DNA of 64,000 nucleotides from Hyphomicrobiales bacterium (GTDB lineage: Bacteria; Pseudomonadota; Alphaproteobacteria; Rhizobiales; Beijerinckiaceae): contig JAPLOU010000040.1 of NCBI GenBank assembly GCA_026400535.1, positions 62,001 through 126,000 of the forward strand, given 5' to 3'. The position numbers and the translations under genes were made by a program. The notes under the pieces are model-generated. The model searched no databases, was not told the origin of the DNA, and saw only the letters and a list, made by a program, of their open reading frames with translations. This document shows positions 12,555 through 22,672 of this stretch, piece after piece (positions within the stretch are counted from its first letter, which is position 1; each line of letters starts with the position of its first letter).

Positions 12555-13520
12555 TCAGGCCCGGTCGCGCTCCGCCAGCCAGATACCGCCAAGCACCATC
12601 GCCAGCGCCACGGCGTGGTACAGTGCGAAGGGTTCGCCGATCAGGATGACGGCGAGGATCGCGGCCCAGATCGGCACGAGGTTGACGAACAGGCCCGCCC
12701 GCGCCGGCCCGATCAACTCGACGCCACGCATGAACATCAGTTGCGAGATGATCGATGGGCCGAGCGTCACGTAAAGCACCAGAAGCCAGCCGGTCCAGTT
12801 CGGCCACATGTGTTTGCCGAGCGCGATCTCCCCCGCCAGCAGCAAGCCCGAAAAGAAGCAGGCCACGGTTGCCATGCAGGTGAAGAAGACCAGCCCCGGC
12901 AGGTCCGGGCGCTTGCGCAGGCCGAGCGTGTAGCCGGCATAGAGCACGCAGGCCATGACCATCAGAATGTCGCCGCGCGCGAAGGCCAGTTGCGACAACA
13001 CCGACAGATCACCGCGCGCAGCCGTCAGCGCCACGCCCAGCATGGTCGTCAGCACCCCGACGATCTGAAGCCAGGTGAGCCGGGTGCCGAACATCAGCAT
13101 TGACCCGGCCATGACCATGACCGGAATCGCGCCCTGGATGATGCCCATGTTGATTGCGCTGGTGGAGTGCCCGGCCACGTACATCAGGGCGTTGAAGCCG
13201 GTGAAGCCAAGGCAGCCCATCAGGATGATCCGCAGCCATGAGGCCTGGATCACGGGCCAGTGCTGCCGGATCTCCTGCCGGAAGATGATCGGAAACACGA
13301 GCGTCACCCCGACCCAGCGCAGCGAGGTCAGCATCATCGGCGAGATGTTGTCGATGGCCACACGGCTGGCCACGGCGTTGCCGCCCCAGATCAGGGTGGT
13401 GACCACCAGAAGCAGGTAGGCGTTCGACCACGCTCTGCGGGACAGGGATGTCAGGGGCATGGCTGTTGTGGACACATCGGATGCATGCGTTCCCTTAGCC
13501 TGTTCGGATCGCGGCGTCAT
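12555..13520 (-). CDS. EamA/DMT-family transporter
   Basis: Inner-membrane protein of the drug/metabolite transporter superfamily with ten predicted helices in two EamA repeats. The first begins with LLLVVTTLIWGGNAVASRVA, a classic start of repeat 1; the second carries DILMVMACVLYAGYTLGLRK. Members export amino acids, nucleosides or drugs; the substrate cannot be told here. I use the ATG at 13520 (MTPRSEQ); an internal ATG at 13460 (MPLTSLS) is an equally acceptable start. Divergent from the amidotransferase gene, sharing a 44-bp intergenic region. Confidence 0.85.
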   Translation of the reverse strand: MTPRSEQAKGTHASDVSTTAMPLTSLSRRAWSNAYLLLVVTTLIWGGNAVASRVAIDNISPMMLTSLRWVGVTLVFPIIFRQEIRQHWPVIQASWLRIILMGCLGFTGFNALMYVAGHSTSAINMGIIQGAIPVMVMAGSMLMFGTRLTWLQIVGVLTTMLGVALTAARGDLSVLSQLAFARGDILMVMACVLYAGYTLGLRKRPDLPGLVFFTCMATVACFFSGLLLAGEIALGKHMWPNWTGWLLVLYVTLGPSIISQLMFMRGVELIGPARAGLFVNLVPIWAAILAVILIGEPFALYHAVALAMVLGGIWLAERDRA

Positions 13521-13564
13521 GGTATGCCAACGCGTATCCTTCCTGCGCCGATCACGGGCTAGCC

Positions 13565-14434
13565 ATGACAAAACCGATCCGCATGCTGGTCGTCGAGGGC
13601 AATGCGCGCGAGGCGCGCGAGGCCCATCTCGACGGCTGGGGCCAGACCTCTGGCGATTCCTATGCAAGCGTGCTGCGCCGGATCGAGCCAGACGCGATCT
13701 GCGATGTCGCAATGCCGGCGGATGATGGGGCCAACTTGCCGGATCCGGCCGGGCTGCAATCTTATGACGGCATTGTCCTGACCGGATCGGCGCTGCACAT
13801 CTACCGGATCGAGCCCGCCGTGACACGGCAGATCGAGCTGATGAGGGCCATTTATGCCAGCGGCACGCCCTGCTTCGGCTCGTGCTGGGGCCTCCAGATC
13901 GGCGCGGTGGCGGCGGGCGGAACCGTGACCGCCAATCCGGCCGGGCGCGAAGTCGGCCTTGCGCGGCGCATCACGCCGACAGAGGCCGGAAAGGCCCATC
14001 CGCTGCTGGCTGGCCGCCCGGCGAGCTTTGACGCACCCGCGATTCATCTTGATGCGGTCGTCGCACCGCCCGCTGACGTCACCGTGCTCGCAGCGAACGC
14101 CATGACACCCCTGCAGGCCGCGGAAATCCGGCATGATGGCGGCCTGTTCTGGGGCGTGCAGTATCATCCGGAGTTTTCACTGGCGGAGACGGCATCGATC
14201 TTGCGCCGCCTGTCCCCGATCCTGATCGCGGAAGGCTTCCGCCGTGCGCCCGCCGATGTCGAACGCTACTGTGACGAACTTGAAGCGCTGGATGCCGATC
14301 CAGCCCGCACCGACCTCAGCTGGGCCCATGGCCTCGATGCCGAGGTGCTCGACACGGATCGCCGCCTGACGGAGCTCAGGAATTTCCTCCGCCATCGCGT
14401 CAAACCGCATATGAGCGCCCGTTCGCGTGCCTGA
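13565..14434 (+). CDS. Class I glutamine amidotransferase-like protein
   Basis: Stand-alone GATase1 domain like the amidotransferase half of GMP synthase. The nucleophile cysteine lies in CFGSCWGLQ (about residues 102-106), and the His-Glu pair in QYHPEFSL (about residue 199). The C-terminal 80 residues are helical and outside the usual domain. Such proteins hydrolyse gamma-glutamyl bonds or deliver ammonia, but the partner here is unknown. The ATG at 13565 is the first start in the frame after the divergent promoter region. Confidence 0.83.
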   Translation: MTKPIRMLVVEGNAREAREAHLDGWGQTSGDSYASVLRRIEPDAICDVAMPADDGANLPDPAGLQSYDGIVLTGSALHIYRIEPAVTRQIELMRAIYASGTPCFGSCWGLQIGAVAAGGTVTANPAGREVGLARRITPTEAGKAHPLLAGRPASFDAPAIHLDAVVAPPADVTVLAANAMTPLQAAEIRHDGGLFWGVQYHPEFSLAETASILRRLSPILIAEGFRRAPADVERYCDELEALDADPARTDLSWAHGLDAEVLDTDRRLTELRNFLRHRVKPHMSARSRA

Positions 14435-14534
14435 TATGGCGAGCCCTCCACGGTTTCTCCGCCAAAAACCCACAATTGTTGTGTGATTGAACCTTGCGCC
14501 CGTTCCCGGCGTGTTGTCCCCGGAGTCCCGCCCC

Positions 14535-16187
14535 GTGATCTTGCGTCTCACTCTTGCCGTGCTGGCAACTGTCGCCTCTGCACCGCTCTCCCTCGCCGCC
14601 GACATCCCCCTGCCAAGCCGCATTGATGCGGTGACTGTCTTTCCCGATGCCGCCGCCGTGACGCGTCTGGGCGAGGCGAAGCTGCCGGCCGGCCAGCATG
14701 TCGTCCTGCTGCGCGGCCTGCCCGCGACGCTCGATCCGGCCTCTATCCGGGTGGAGGGTCAGGCGGATGGTCCCCTGGCGATCGGTTCAGCCGATATCCG
14801 CCGCGCCCCGGCCGATACCGCCCCAAGCGAGGACATCCAGAAGCGTCTACGCGATCTGCGCGGCGAACTGTCGAAAGCTCGGGGGCGGATCGAGGCGATC
14901 GAGGCCCAGAAGAAGGCGGTCGTTGATTTCGCAAGGATCGCGGCGGAGGCGGCGGCAAAGGATGGAAAGGGCTTTGACATTGCCCAGGCCCGTGCCGCCT
15001 GGGCCGCCGTCGGCGAGGGCACGGCCCAGGCCAATGAGGCGCTTCAGTCTGAATCAGCACGGGCCGCCGATCTCGAAGCGGATATCCGCTCGCTTGAGGC
15101 CGTCACCGGACGGCCGCGCCCCAACGCTCAGCCGATGGTCGATCTGGCCATCTCGGTTGAGGCCGGGCGTGATCTCGCCGCCGGCTTCAAGGTCACCTAC
15201 CGCGTCGCCAATGCGCGCTGGACCCCGGCCTACGATGCCGCACTCGACACAGTGGTGAACGGCCCGGTGGCGAAGCTCAGCCTCGTGCGCCGCGCTTCCG
15301 TGACCCAGCGCACCGGGGAGGACTGGAATGATGTCGAACTGACCCTGTCCACGGCGCGCGTGGCAGGCGGCGCAACCGCTCCTGAGGTGCTGACGCAGGC
15401 GCTTGCGCTTCACGATCCCAACGTGATGCCTGGCATGCCGGCACGGCAACGCAACATGGCGCAAGATGCGGCGCGCAGGGAGGCGCCAGCGACCATGGCT
15501 GCGCCAGCCCCGATGGTCGAGGCCGCCAAGGCTGTCGAGCAGGAAGCGTCCGCCTCGACGACTGCGTTCTCTGCCGCATTCATCGCGCCGGGCCGGGTCA
15601 GCGTCAGCCGCGATGGCTCCGCCCGCGTGCTGAGGCTCTCGACGCATAACCTTGACGCGCCGCTGCTGGCCAAGGTCGCGCCGTCCTTCGAGATGCGCGC
15701 CTATTTGTCGACCAACCTGACATGGGCCGATGATGTGCCCCTGCTGCAGGGCGAGGTGTCGCTCACCCGCGACGGCGTCTTCGTCGGCAAGGCGCGGATC
15801 GGCGCGGTCGGCGCCGGCGACCAGTTCGAGCTTGGCTTCGGGGCCGACGACCGGATCAAGGTCGAGCGCATGCCCGTCCAGCGCCGCGACAATGATCCAT
15901 CGGGCTGGAACTCCACCCGCAACCAGATTTCGGATCACCGCACGACCATCACCAACCTGCACCGGCGTCCGATGCGCATCAGCGTGATCGACCGCATCCC
16001 GGTGTCGGAAAACAGCGCGATCACCGTCGAAGCCCTGCCGACCAACACCACTCCGACCGAGAAGATCGTGCAGGACAGGCGCGGCGTGATGGGCTGGACC
16101 CATGACTACGCGCCATCCGAGAAACGCGAGGTCAGGCTCGGCTGGCGGCTGCGCTGGCCTGCCGATCGCGAGCTCGTCAGTCGGTGA
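14535..16187 (+). CDS. DUF4139 domain protein (MuiA-like), periplasmic
   Basis: Probable exported protein. A signal peptide (about residues 1-23, ending SLAA) is followed by a DUF4140-like N-terminal domain (VTVFPDAAAVTR). Then come a helical/coiled-coil stretch (about 95-200) and a C-terminal DUF4139 beta domain with YRVANARWTPAYDA and TQRTGEDWNDVELTLSTA. Function is poorly known; one distant homologue was called a mucoidy inhibitor. The GTG at 14535 is preferred because GGAG lies 9 nt upstream and it begins the signal peptide; a TTG at 14487 would extend it. Confidence 0.8.
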   Translation: MILRLTLAVLATVASAPLSLAADIPLPSRIDAVTVFPDAAAVTRLGEAKLPAGQHVVLLRGLPATLDPASIRVEGQADGPLAIGSADIRRAPADTAPSEDIQKRLRDLRGELSKARGRIEAIEAQKKAVVDFARIAAEAAAKDGKGFDIAQARAAWAAVGEGTAQANEALQSESARAADLEADIRSLEAVTGRPRPNAQPMVDLAISVEAGRDLAAGFKVTYRVANARWTPAYDAALDTVVNGPVAKLSLVRRASVTQRTGEDWNDVELTLSTARVAGGATAPEVLTQALALHDPNVMPGMPARQRNMAQDAARREAPATMAAPAPMVEAAKAVEQEASASTTAFSAAFIAPGRVSVSRDGSARVLRLSTHNLDAPLLAKVAPSFEMRAYLSTNLTWADDVPLLQGEVSLTRDGVFVGKARIGAVGAGDQFELGFGADDRIKVERMPVQRRDNDPSGWNSTRNQISDHRTTITNLHRRPMRISVIDRIPVSENSAITVEALPTNTTPTEKIVQDRRGVMGWTHDYAPSEKREVRLGWRLRWPADRELVSR

Positions 16188-16247
16188 AGCGGCTGGTTTG
16201 TCTTGACCGCAACAGGTCTATGGACCATGAGAAACTGCAAGGATGAT

Positions 16248-16279
16248 CGAAAGCCCTGGCCTTGCGCCGGGGCTTTTCG
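16248..16279 (+). terminator. Terminator between the DUF4139 gene and purA
   Basis: Inverted repeat with left arm CGAAAGCCC (16248-16256) and right arm GGGCTTTTCG around 16270-16279, with one bulge and a T4 run. It sits 60 bp after one stop and about 20 bp before the purA start, so it separates the two units or attenuates purA. Confidence 0.55.
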
Positions 16280-16297
16280 TTGGGACGGAGCCGGTCG

Positions 16298-17590
16298 ATG
16301 GCAAACGTAGTGGTGGTCGGCGCTCAATGGGGCGACGAGGGCAAGGGCAAGCTGGTCGACTGGCTGTCGAGCCAGGCAGATGTTGTGGTCCGCTTCCAGG
16401 GCGGACACAACGCCGGACACACGCTGGTCATCGACGGCGTGGTCTACAAACTCTCATTGCTCCCGTCAGGCATCGTCAGGCCCGGCAAGCTCTCCGTCAT
16501 CGGCAACGGGGTCGTGGTCGATCCCTGGCACCTCGTCGAGGAAATCACCAAGCTGCAGGCGCAAGGCGTCGCCATCAGCCGTGACAACCTGCGCATCGCC
16601 GACAACGCGACCTTGATCCTGCCGCTCCATCGCGAGCTCGACCATTTCCGCGAAACCTCGAATTCCGGGCTGAAGATCGGCACGACGAAGCGCGGCATCG
16701 GCCCGGCCTACGAGGACAAGGTCGGCCGCCGCGCCATCCGCGTCATCGATCTGGAGGACGACGCACTGCTTGAAGCCAAGATCGCGCGTCTGCTGACCCA
16801 TCACAACGCCTTGCGCCGCGGGCTCGGCATCGCACAGGCCGACGGCGCACAACTGCTTGCCGAACTCAAGGCCATCGCGCCGAAAATCCTCCCCTATGCC
16901 GATACGGTCTGGTCCTTGCTCGACAATGAGCGGCGCGCAGGCAGGCGCATCCTGTTTGAAGGCGCGCAAGGCGCGCTCCTCGACGTCGACCACGGAACCT
17001 ATCCCTTCGTGACCTCGTCCAACATCGTGGCCGGGCAGGCCGCCACCGGTTCGGGCCTTGGCCCTGGCGCCGTGGGCTATGTTCTCGGCATCGCCAAGGC
17101 CTACACCACGCGGGTTGGCGAAGGCCCCTTCCCCACTGAACTCCATGACGAGACCGGCGAGCTGATCGGCGCGAAGGGCAAGGAGTTCGGCGTCGTCACC
17201 GGGCGCAAACGGCGCTGCGGCTGGTTCGACGCCTGCCTCGTGCGCCAGACCGTGAAGACCTCCGGCATCGACGGCATCGCCCTGACCAAACTCGACATTC
17301 TTGACGGCTTTCCCGAGATCAAGGTCTGCGTGGCCTATGAAATCGACGGCCGGCGCATCGAAACCCTGCCAGCAGGGCAGGCTGCGCAGGCGCGCGTCAA
17401 ACCGATCTACGAAACCATCGAAGGCTGGACCGATTCGACCGCCGGAGCGCGCAGCTGGGGACAGTTGCCGGCGCAGGCGATCAAGTATGTCCGGCGCATC
17501 GAAGAACTGATCGGCGCGTCCGTGGCCGTTCTGTCGACGTCACCCGAGCGGGACGACACGATTCTCGTCCGCAATCCCTTCGAGGGTTGA
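16298..17590 (+). CDS. purA: Adenylosuccinate synthetase PurA
   Basis: GTP-dependent ligation of IMP and aspartate, the committed step to AMP. The P-loop-like GDEGKGK lies at residues 11-17, the IMP-binding GHNAGHT nearby, then [30 protein letters not shown] and the C-terminal base-binding KLDILDGF. The 430-aa length is standard. The ATG at 16298 has GGGACGGAG about 9 nt upstream. Confidence 0.97.
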   Translation: MANVVVVGAQWGDEGKGKLVDWLSSQADVVVRFQGGHNAGHTLVIDGVVYKLSLLPSGIVRPGKLSVIGNGVVVDPWHLVEEITKLQAQGVAISRDNLRIADNATLILPLHRELDHFRETSNSGLKIGTTKRGIGPAYEDKVGRRAIRVIDLEDDALLEAKIARLLTHHNALRRGLGIAQADGAQLLAELKAIAPKILPYADTVWSLLDNERRAGRRILFEGAQGALLDVDHGTYPFVTSSNIVAGQAATGSGLGPGAVGYVLGIAKAYTTRVGEGPFPTELHDETGELIGAKGKEFGVVTGRKRRCGWFDACLVRQTVKTSGIDGIALTKLDILDGFPEIKVCVAYEIDGRRIETLPAGQAAQARVKPIYETIEGWTDSTAGARSWGQLPAQAIKYVRRIEELIGASVAVLSTSPERDDTILVRNPFEG

Positions 17591-17622
17591 CGAAACAGAG
17601 CGCATGGGGACAAAGCACTCGC

Positions 17623-18843
17623 ATGGCGGATTTTTACCCTGTACTGTCAAAGGCCATCGCAGGTCTTGCGGATCAGTCACCGAAAACGCGCGCTGCGATC
17701 TATGATCGTGCGAAGCTGGTGTTGCTTACGCAGCTGAGCAAGATGCAGCCGCCTCTGCCTGAGGCGGAGATTGCCAGACAGCAACAGGCCCTTGACGAGG
17801 TCATCGCCCGGATCGAGCGGGAGCAGGCACCCTCCCAGTCCAGCCCGCCGGCCAGTGAACCTGCCCGCGAACCGGCGCTGCCCGACCTGCCTGAACCGCC
17901 GCCACGGCAGCCCGCAGTCGCGTCTCGCCCCGCACTCGCCACACGGCCTTCGCCGCCCGCTCCGCCGCAGGATGAGGCACCGGCCGCCGAAACCGAGACG
18001 CCCGCACCCCAAGGCCGCCCGCGCCTCGAAATCAGCACCGGCAACACGGCAGGCAAGGCGCGGGCCGTCCGCAATCTGATCGTGGCAGGCGTCGTCGCCC
18101 TTGCGGTCGGACTGATTGCGATGACAGCCGTCTACGTCAATCGTGAGCCGACACAACAGCCCTCGGCCTTGTCGAACCCGACACGGCCTGCAGCTCCGCA
18201 GGCGGGCGGCCCCAAGATCAACGAGCGTGCAGGCGCCGAGCCGCCGGTGGCCCAAGCCCCGGTGATCCCGTCCGCAACCCAGCCGCCGCGCGCCGAGATC
18301 GCAGTGGCGCAACGCGCCGTCCTCTATATCGAGCCGGCGGATGCCTCGCAGCCCCCGCGCGGCATCCAGGGCCGGGTCTCATGGCGTGTCGAGGCGCAGA
18401 ACGCCGGCCAGGGCCAGCAGCTTGAAACGGTGATCCGCGCCGACACCGAAATCCCTGACGTCGGCCTGTCGCTGGTCTTCACCATCCGCCGCAACACCGA
18501 CGCGGCCTTTCCGGCGTCCCATATCGTCGGCATGCGCTTTCAGCGCAGCGCAGATGATGGCAATGGTGCTGTTCGCGAGGCCGGCGTGCCTCAGTTCAAG
18601 ACCGAGGAGAACGAGCGGGGCGCGCCGCTCTCGGCCATTACCAGCGCGCTGGGCGAGAACCTCTTCGTGTCGGCGCTGTCACGCGTGCCGATCGAGGTCG
18701 AGCGCAATGTCGAACTGATCCGCAGCCGCAACTGGATCGACATTCCGGTGCGCTTCGCCTCCGGCAAGCGCGGCATTATCGCCTTTGAAAAGGGCCTCTC
18801 GGGCGACCAGCGCATTGCCGAAGGCTTCCGCGCCTGGCAGTAG
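17623..18843 (+). CDS. Conserved hypothetical single-pass membrane protein
   Basis: 406-aa protein starting MADFYPVLSKAIAGL, with an N-terminal helical domain (about residues 1-70). A Pro/Ala/Glu-rich linker of about 70 residues follows, then one membrane span (VAGVVALAVGLIAMTAVYV, about 155-175), another Pro-rich linker and a C-terminal globular domain of about 160 residues. The latter includes WRVEAQNAGQGQQLETVIRAD and a RGIIAFEKGLSGD segment. I do not recognise a named family. It sits between purA and rpoH, an arrangement I associate with Hyphomicrobiales. The ATG at 17623 is chosen over a TTG overlapping purA. Confidence 0.75.
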   Translation: MADFYPVLSKAIAGLADQSPKTRAAIYDRAKLVLLTQLSKMQPPLPEAEIARQQQALDEVIARIEREQAPSQSSPPASEPAREPALPDLPEPPPRQPAVASRPALATRPSPPAPPQDEAPAAETETPAPQGRPRLEISTGNTAGKARAVRNLIVAGVVALAVGLIAMTAVYVNREPTQQPSALSNPTRPAAPQAGGPKINERAGAEPPVAQAPVIPSATQPPRAEIAVAQRAVLYIEPADASQPPRGIQGRVSWRVEAQNAGQGQQLETVIRADTEIPDVGLSLVFTIRRNTDAAFPASHIVGMRFQRSADDGNGAVREAGVPQFKTEENERGAPLSAITSALGENLFVSALSRVPIEVERNVELIRSRNWIDIPVRFASGKRGIIAFEKGLSGDQRIAEGFRAWQ

Positions 18844-18886
18844 CGCGGCCCCATGACAATCGCCCAGCAACCCGCAAACACGTGCC

Positions 18887-19792
18887 TCAGGCGGCAGGCC
18901 GGATCCGGGCCGGGGCATCGGTCGCCTCGCGCCGCACCAGGGAGGCCTTGACGGCCTCCTGGACTTTCTCGAAGGCGCGCACCTCGATCTGCCGGACGCG
19001 CTCGCGTGAGACGCCGAACTCTTCGGAAAGTTGTTCGAGCGTGACCGGATCGTCGAGCAGTCGGCGTGCCTCGAAAATCCGGCGCTCGCGGACATTCAGG
19101 ACCGACAAGGCATCGCGCAGCGCTGCCAGCCGGTTGTTGCTTTCCTCACTCTCGACAAGGCGCGCTTCCTGGCTGGAACTGTCATCGACCAGCCAGTCCT
19201 GCCATTCGCCCTCGCCCTCCTCGCGCAGAGGGGTGTTGAGCGACGCATCGCCGCTCAGGCGGCGGTTCATGTCGATCACATCTTGCTCGGGAACGCCAAG
19301 CTTGGTTGCGATCTGCTTCACCTGATCGGGACGCAGATCACCCTCGTCAAGCGCCGAGATCTTGCTCTTGGCCTTGCGCAGGTTGAAGAACAGCTTCTTC
19401 TGGTTGGCGGTGGTGCCCATCTTCACGAGCGACCACGAACGCAAGATGTACTCCTGGATCGAGGCCTTGATCCACCACATCGCATAGGTCGCAAGACGGA
19501 AGCCCTTGTCCGGCTCGAAGCGCTTGACCGCCTGCATCAGGCCGACATTGCCTTCCGAGACGACTTCGCCGATCGGCAGGCCATAGCCGCGATAGCCCAT
19601 CGCGATCTTGGCGACGAGCCTGAGATGCGAGGTCACGAGTTTATGCGCGGCGTCCCGGTCGTCATGCTCGCGCCAACGCTTGGCAAGCATGTACTCCTGG
19701 TCCGGCTGCAGCATCGGAAACTTGCGAATTTCATCAAGATAGCGCGACAGACCGCCTTCGGCGGCCATGATCGGCAGATTTGCGGTGGCCAT
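18887..19792 (-). CDS. rpoH: RNA polymerase heat-shock sigma factor RpoH
   Basis: Sigma-32-type factor for heat-shock and stress promoters. Region 2 contains SHLRLVAKIAMGYRGYGLPIGE and the core-binding/-10 region RLATYAMWWIKASIQEYILRSWSLVK. The RpoH-box QKKLFFNLRKAK follows directly (about residues 128-139), and region 4 ends with an HTH LEQLSEEFGVSRERVRQIE. At 301 aa it is a full-length RpoH. Its known regulators, FtsH and DnaK-type turnover, are consistent with ftsH being present nearby. Upstream spacing to rluD is 124 bp. Confidence 0.96.
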   Translation of the reverse strand: MATANLPIMAAEGGLSRYLDEIRKFPMLQPDQEYMLAKRWREHDDRDAAHKLVTSHLRLVAKIAMGYRGYGLPIGEVVSEGNVGLMQAVKRFEPDKGFRLATYAMWWIKASIQEYILRSWSLVKMGTTANQKKLFFNLRKAKSKISALDEGDLRPDQVKQIATKLGVPEQDVIDMNRRLSGDASLNTPLREEGEGEWQDWLVDDSSSQEARLVESEESNNRLAALRDALSVLNVRERRIFEARRLLDDPVTLEQLSEEFGVSRERVRQIEVRAFEKVQEAVKASLVRREATDAPARIRPAA

Positions 19793-19916
19793 GCCATCCT
19801 CCTGTTCCGGTCCCCTGTTCCAGGCAGACCTGTGTCGACGCCCGCAATCGGCGCATCGTCCATCCCTTATAGAGCGTCAAACCATGGCCGAAAATAGGCA
19901 ATGACGCGCATCAGAC

Positions 19917-20948
19917 TCACAGTTTTGAGAGTTCTTCTTGCAATTTTGCAAAATCATCAGGTGGATCGGCGTGAAAGCGCAGCGTTTCGCCCATGACCGG
20001 ATGGGCAAAGCCCAGCAACGCCGCATGCAGCGCCTGCCGGCCGAGGGCGTCGAGCGCCTGCCGCGCCGCATCGGGCAGCTTCTGCGCCTTGGTGACGAAG
20101 CCGGGCCCGTAGACACGATCACCCAGCAGCGGGTGACCCAGATGGGCCATGTGGAGCCTGATCTGGTGCGTCCGCCCGGTCTCGAGTTCACAGCGCAGCA
20201 GGCTCGCCAAGGGTTCGGCGGCATGGGCGGGATAGCTCGCAAGCACCTCGTAGTGCGTGATCGCGGCACGCCCCCTGCCCTCGGCAACCACGGCCATCTT
20301 CTCGCGGTTCTTGCTGCTCCGGTCGATCGGGGCGTCGACCGTGCCCAAAGCCCGGCGCGGCGCGCCCCAGACGACCGCCAGATAGGCCCGCTCGAGCGGC
20401 CCCGTGCGGCCATGATCAGCGAACTGGGCGCTGAGCCCGGCATGGGCCGCGTCGTTCTTGGCCACCACGAGCAACCCGCTTGTGTCCTTGTCGAGCCGGT
20501 GCACGATCCCCGGCCGGCGCACCCCGCCGATGCCGGACAGCGAGGCGCCGCAATGGGCGATCAGCGCGTTGACCAATGTGCCATCCTCATGCCCCGCTGC
20601 CGGGTGCACCACCAGCCCGGCCGGCTTGTCGATGACGATCAGGTCCGCATCCTCGTAAAGGATCCGAAGCGGAATCGCCTGCCCGGCGGGTTCGGCCGGT
20701 CGCGGCGGCGGTACGTTCACCTCCACGACCTGCCCTGCCTTAAGCTTGCGCCCGCCATCGGAACAGGCGGCGTCATCGAGACGGACCTCACCCTCGCCGA
20801 TCAGGGCCTGCCATCGGCTGCGGCTGAGCGCCGGCAAGGCCTGGACAAGCCAGCGGTCGAGCCTGACGCCGGCGCCCTCGGGCGGGACCACGAGACGGTG
20901 GCGCTGCCCGGACGGTTGGTGCCCTTCGTCCTGATGGTCCTCGCTCAT
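19917..20948 (-). CDS. rluD: RluD-type 23S rRNA pseudouridine synthase
   Basis: RluA-family pseudouridine synthase. An N-terminal S4 RNA-binding domain (GVRLDRWLVQALPALSRSRWQALI, about residues 23-46) precedes the catalytic domain. Motif II HRLDKDTSGLLVVAKND contains the essential Asp, with downstream ETGRTHQIRLHMAHLGHPLLGD. The S4-plus-catalytic architecture and 343 aa best fit RluD, which modifies the 1911/1915/1917 positions of 23S rRNA; RluC is less likely. The ATG at 20948 (MSEDHQDEG) is preferred over extensions towards 21047. Confidence 0.9.
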   Translation of the reverse strand: MSEDHQDEGHQPSGQRHRLVVPPEGAGVRLDRWLVQALPALSRSRWQALIGEGEVRLDDAACSDGGRKLKAGQVVEVNVPPPRPAEPAGQAIPLRILYEDADLIVIDKPAGLVVHPAAGHEDGTLVNALIAHCGASLSGIGGVRRPGIVHRLDKDTSGLLVVAKNDAAHAGLSAQFADHGRTGPLERAYLAVVWGAPRRALGTVDAPIDRSSKNREKMAVVAEGRGRAAITHYEVLASYPAHAAEPLASLLRCELETGRTHQIRLHMAHLGHPLLGDRVYGPGFVTKAQKLPDAARQALDALGRQALHAALLGFAHPVMGETLRFHADPPDDFAKLQEELSKL

Positions 20949-21039
20949 GCCCCGGCATGCCACGCATGGGTGGCCTTGCGCAACTGCCGGCGGGTTTTGC
21001 TTGCCCCTGGACGCCGGGATGACTAAGTCACCATTACCA

Positions 21040-21115
21040 GCTCCCATCGTCTAGTGGCCCAGGACGTCGCCCTCTCACGGCGAAAACACCGGTTCGAACC
21101 CGGTTGGGAGCGCCA
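21040..21115 (+). tRNA. tRNA-Glu (anticodon CTC)
   Basis: The cloverleaf is readable: acceptor GCTCCCA (21040-21046) pairs with TGGGAGC (21105-21111), discriminator G at 21112, encoded CCA at 21113-21115. The anticodon stem TCGCC/GGCGA encloses the loop CTCTCAC with anticodon CTC. The T-arm is CCGG-TTCGAAC-CCGG. The 3' half has a degraded copy near 27.1 kb. Confidence 0.96.
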
Positions 21116-21560
21116 GATTTCTGAGTGACGTGGCGTGTTTCCAGCGGCTTGCGCCTAAAGAAGGTCGCCGACAGCACGTGACGACAGCCAACGATTGCGG
21201 GGAGTTTCCCGCTCATGCCGAAGCACCCCGACACCCTCTGTCTCCGGCAGATCGGTCAGCGCTGGTTCGCGCGAAGGACCAAGACGGGTCGGTCAGGGCA
21301 AGGTCTTCCACAGCCGCGAAAAGAAGCTCGGGACAGCCTTGGAGAGGGCACGATGCCCACAGATTGTGGCGGTGCGCCACCGCGGACAGGCATCCGCGAG
21401 CATGAGCGATAGGGTATGTGCCGGGAGCCGGGATGAAAAGGAGCTGCGGGCGTGGATCAAGATGGTGACGTATCCCGTTTGAGCTTCCACCTCGCCATCC
21501 TGAACGGCTCTGGCCGCCGCCTTGTGTCAGCGGCTGGTGTTGGACCGGACGCAAACCTGC
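21116..21560 (+). other. Gene-free spacer 3' of tRNA-Glu
   Basis: About 445 bp between the tRNA and the stop of the convergent outer-membrane protein gene. Short open frames exist but have no start context or recognisable protein. I see no promoter or repeat I can support. Confidence 0.5.
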
Positions 21561-22394
21561 CTAGAACCGGAAGACGAAAGCCGCCATCGGCCCCTTCTGA
21601 ACCACGTCATAGACATATCCGCCGCGCACGTAATCGACGCCCAGGGCCCGGTAGCCGATCACGGCTGATGTCGTTTGATTGAAGGAATAGCCGACACCGC
21701 CAAAGACGTCCCAGCTCACTTTTGATCCGGCCCCGAACCCGCCGATCAGAGCCCAGGATGTCAGGAAGAAGGACGGGGTCAGATTGATACGCGCCTTCGC
21801 CCCGACCATCGGGTCAATCCAGGATTCGGTCTCGCTGCGGACAAGATTGAGGACCGGCAGTGGGCTGAACGTGGTCACCCTCGTCGTGAGGCTGTATCCC
21901 CGGATGCCGGCCACGGCATCCACCGTATAGGTCGGTTCATCGACGAGGCGATATCCCACCAGGGCTGTTCCGATGAACGTGGAGCTTCTCAGCGATGCCC
22001 TGTCAAACAAGGGACCCTGGGGCTGCACGGAACCGCCAACGCGGACGTACATGATGTCTGTGTCGATGAGGAAACGACCGAACCTGAGTTCCGCGGCACC
22101 CATGATTCCGCCGTCGAAGTTCTTGAGAACCTTGTCAAAACCAAGATTGACATCGACCGCCGGAAGGGGAGGAAGGCTGGCGACCCGACCATTGAGACCA
22201 GCCGCCCAGCCATAGGCGAACATCGTGAATTCATACGGTTTGATCACCGGTCCCGCTGGTGAAACCTGCGCGACGGGAGAAGGCACATCGGCTGCCAGCG
22301 ACTGGCTGCCTGCTGCGCCAACGCCCAGCCATCCGATTGCAGTCGCGGCCACGCAGGCCATTTTTTTCACGAAGCTGTTCTTCATCACCGACAT
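21561..22394 (-). CDS. Outer-membrane beta-barrel protein, unknown ligand
   Basis: 277-aa exported protein. A signal peptide (about residues 1-35, ending SLAA) is followed by amphipathic beta strands with aromatic girdles (EFTMFAYGWAAGLNG, GAAELRFGRFLIDTDIMYVRVGG, FGGVGYSFNQTTSAVIGYRALG). The C-terminal VFRF has the Phe needed for BAM insertion. It resembles small barrels widespread in Hyphomicrobiales. An alternative start is the ATG at 22385 (MKNSF). It is divergent from the TRAP operon, with about 280 bp between the starts that presumably hold both promoters. Confidence 0.75.
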   Translation of the reverse strand: MSVMKNSFVKKMACVAATAIGWLGVGAAGSQSLAADVPSPVAQVSPAGPVIKPYEFTMFAYGWAAGLNGRVASLPPLPAVDVNLGFDKVLKNFDGGIMGAAELRFGRFLIDTDIMYVRVGGSVQPQGPLFDRASLRSSTFIGTALVGYRLVDEPTYTVDAVAGIRGYSLTTRVTTFSPLPVLNLVRSETESWIDPMVGAKARINLTPSFFLTSWALIGGFGAGSKVSWDVFGGVGYSFNQTTSAVIGYRALGVDYVRGGYVYDVVQKGPMAAFVFRF

Positions 22395-22672
22395 CCGCCC
22401 CCAATAAGATGAGTCGTTGTATCATCGACAAAAGCATCCGATCAACCCGCACGCCGGCTTCCGGCGCCGATCAATTCGGCGACGCCCTACACAGATCGAC
22501 TGGTCAATGTCGTTCACCCGTTTCCCCTACACTGTCAGCCCTCTTGCGTATTTCCATGGATCAGACATGATTGATCAGTGCGGCACGACCCGCGCTTCAT
22601 CAATCGACAAGCAAAGCCCCGGCGACAGACCGACGGCGCGCTGGACCGGAAACCCGAACAGGAGAGTCTCGC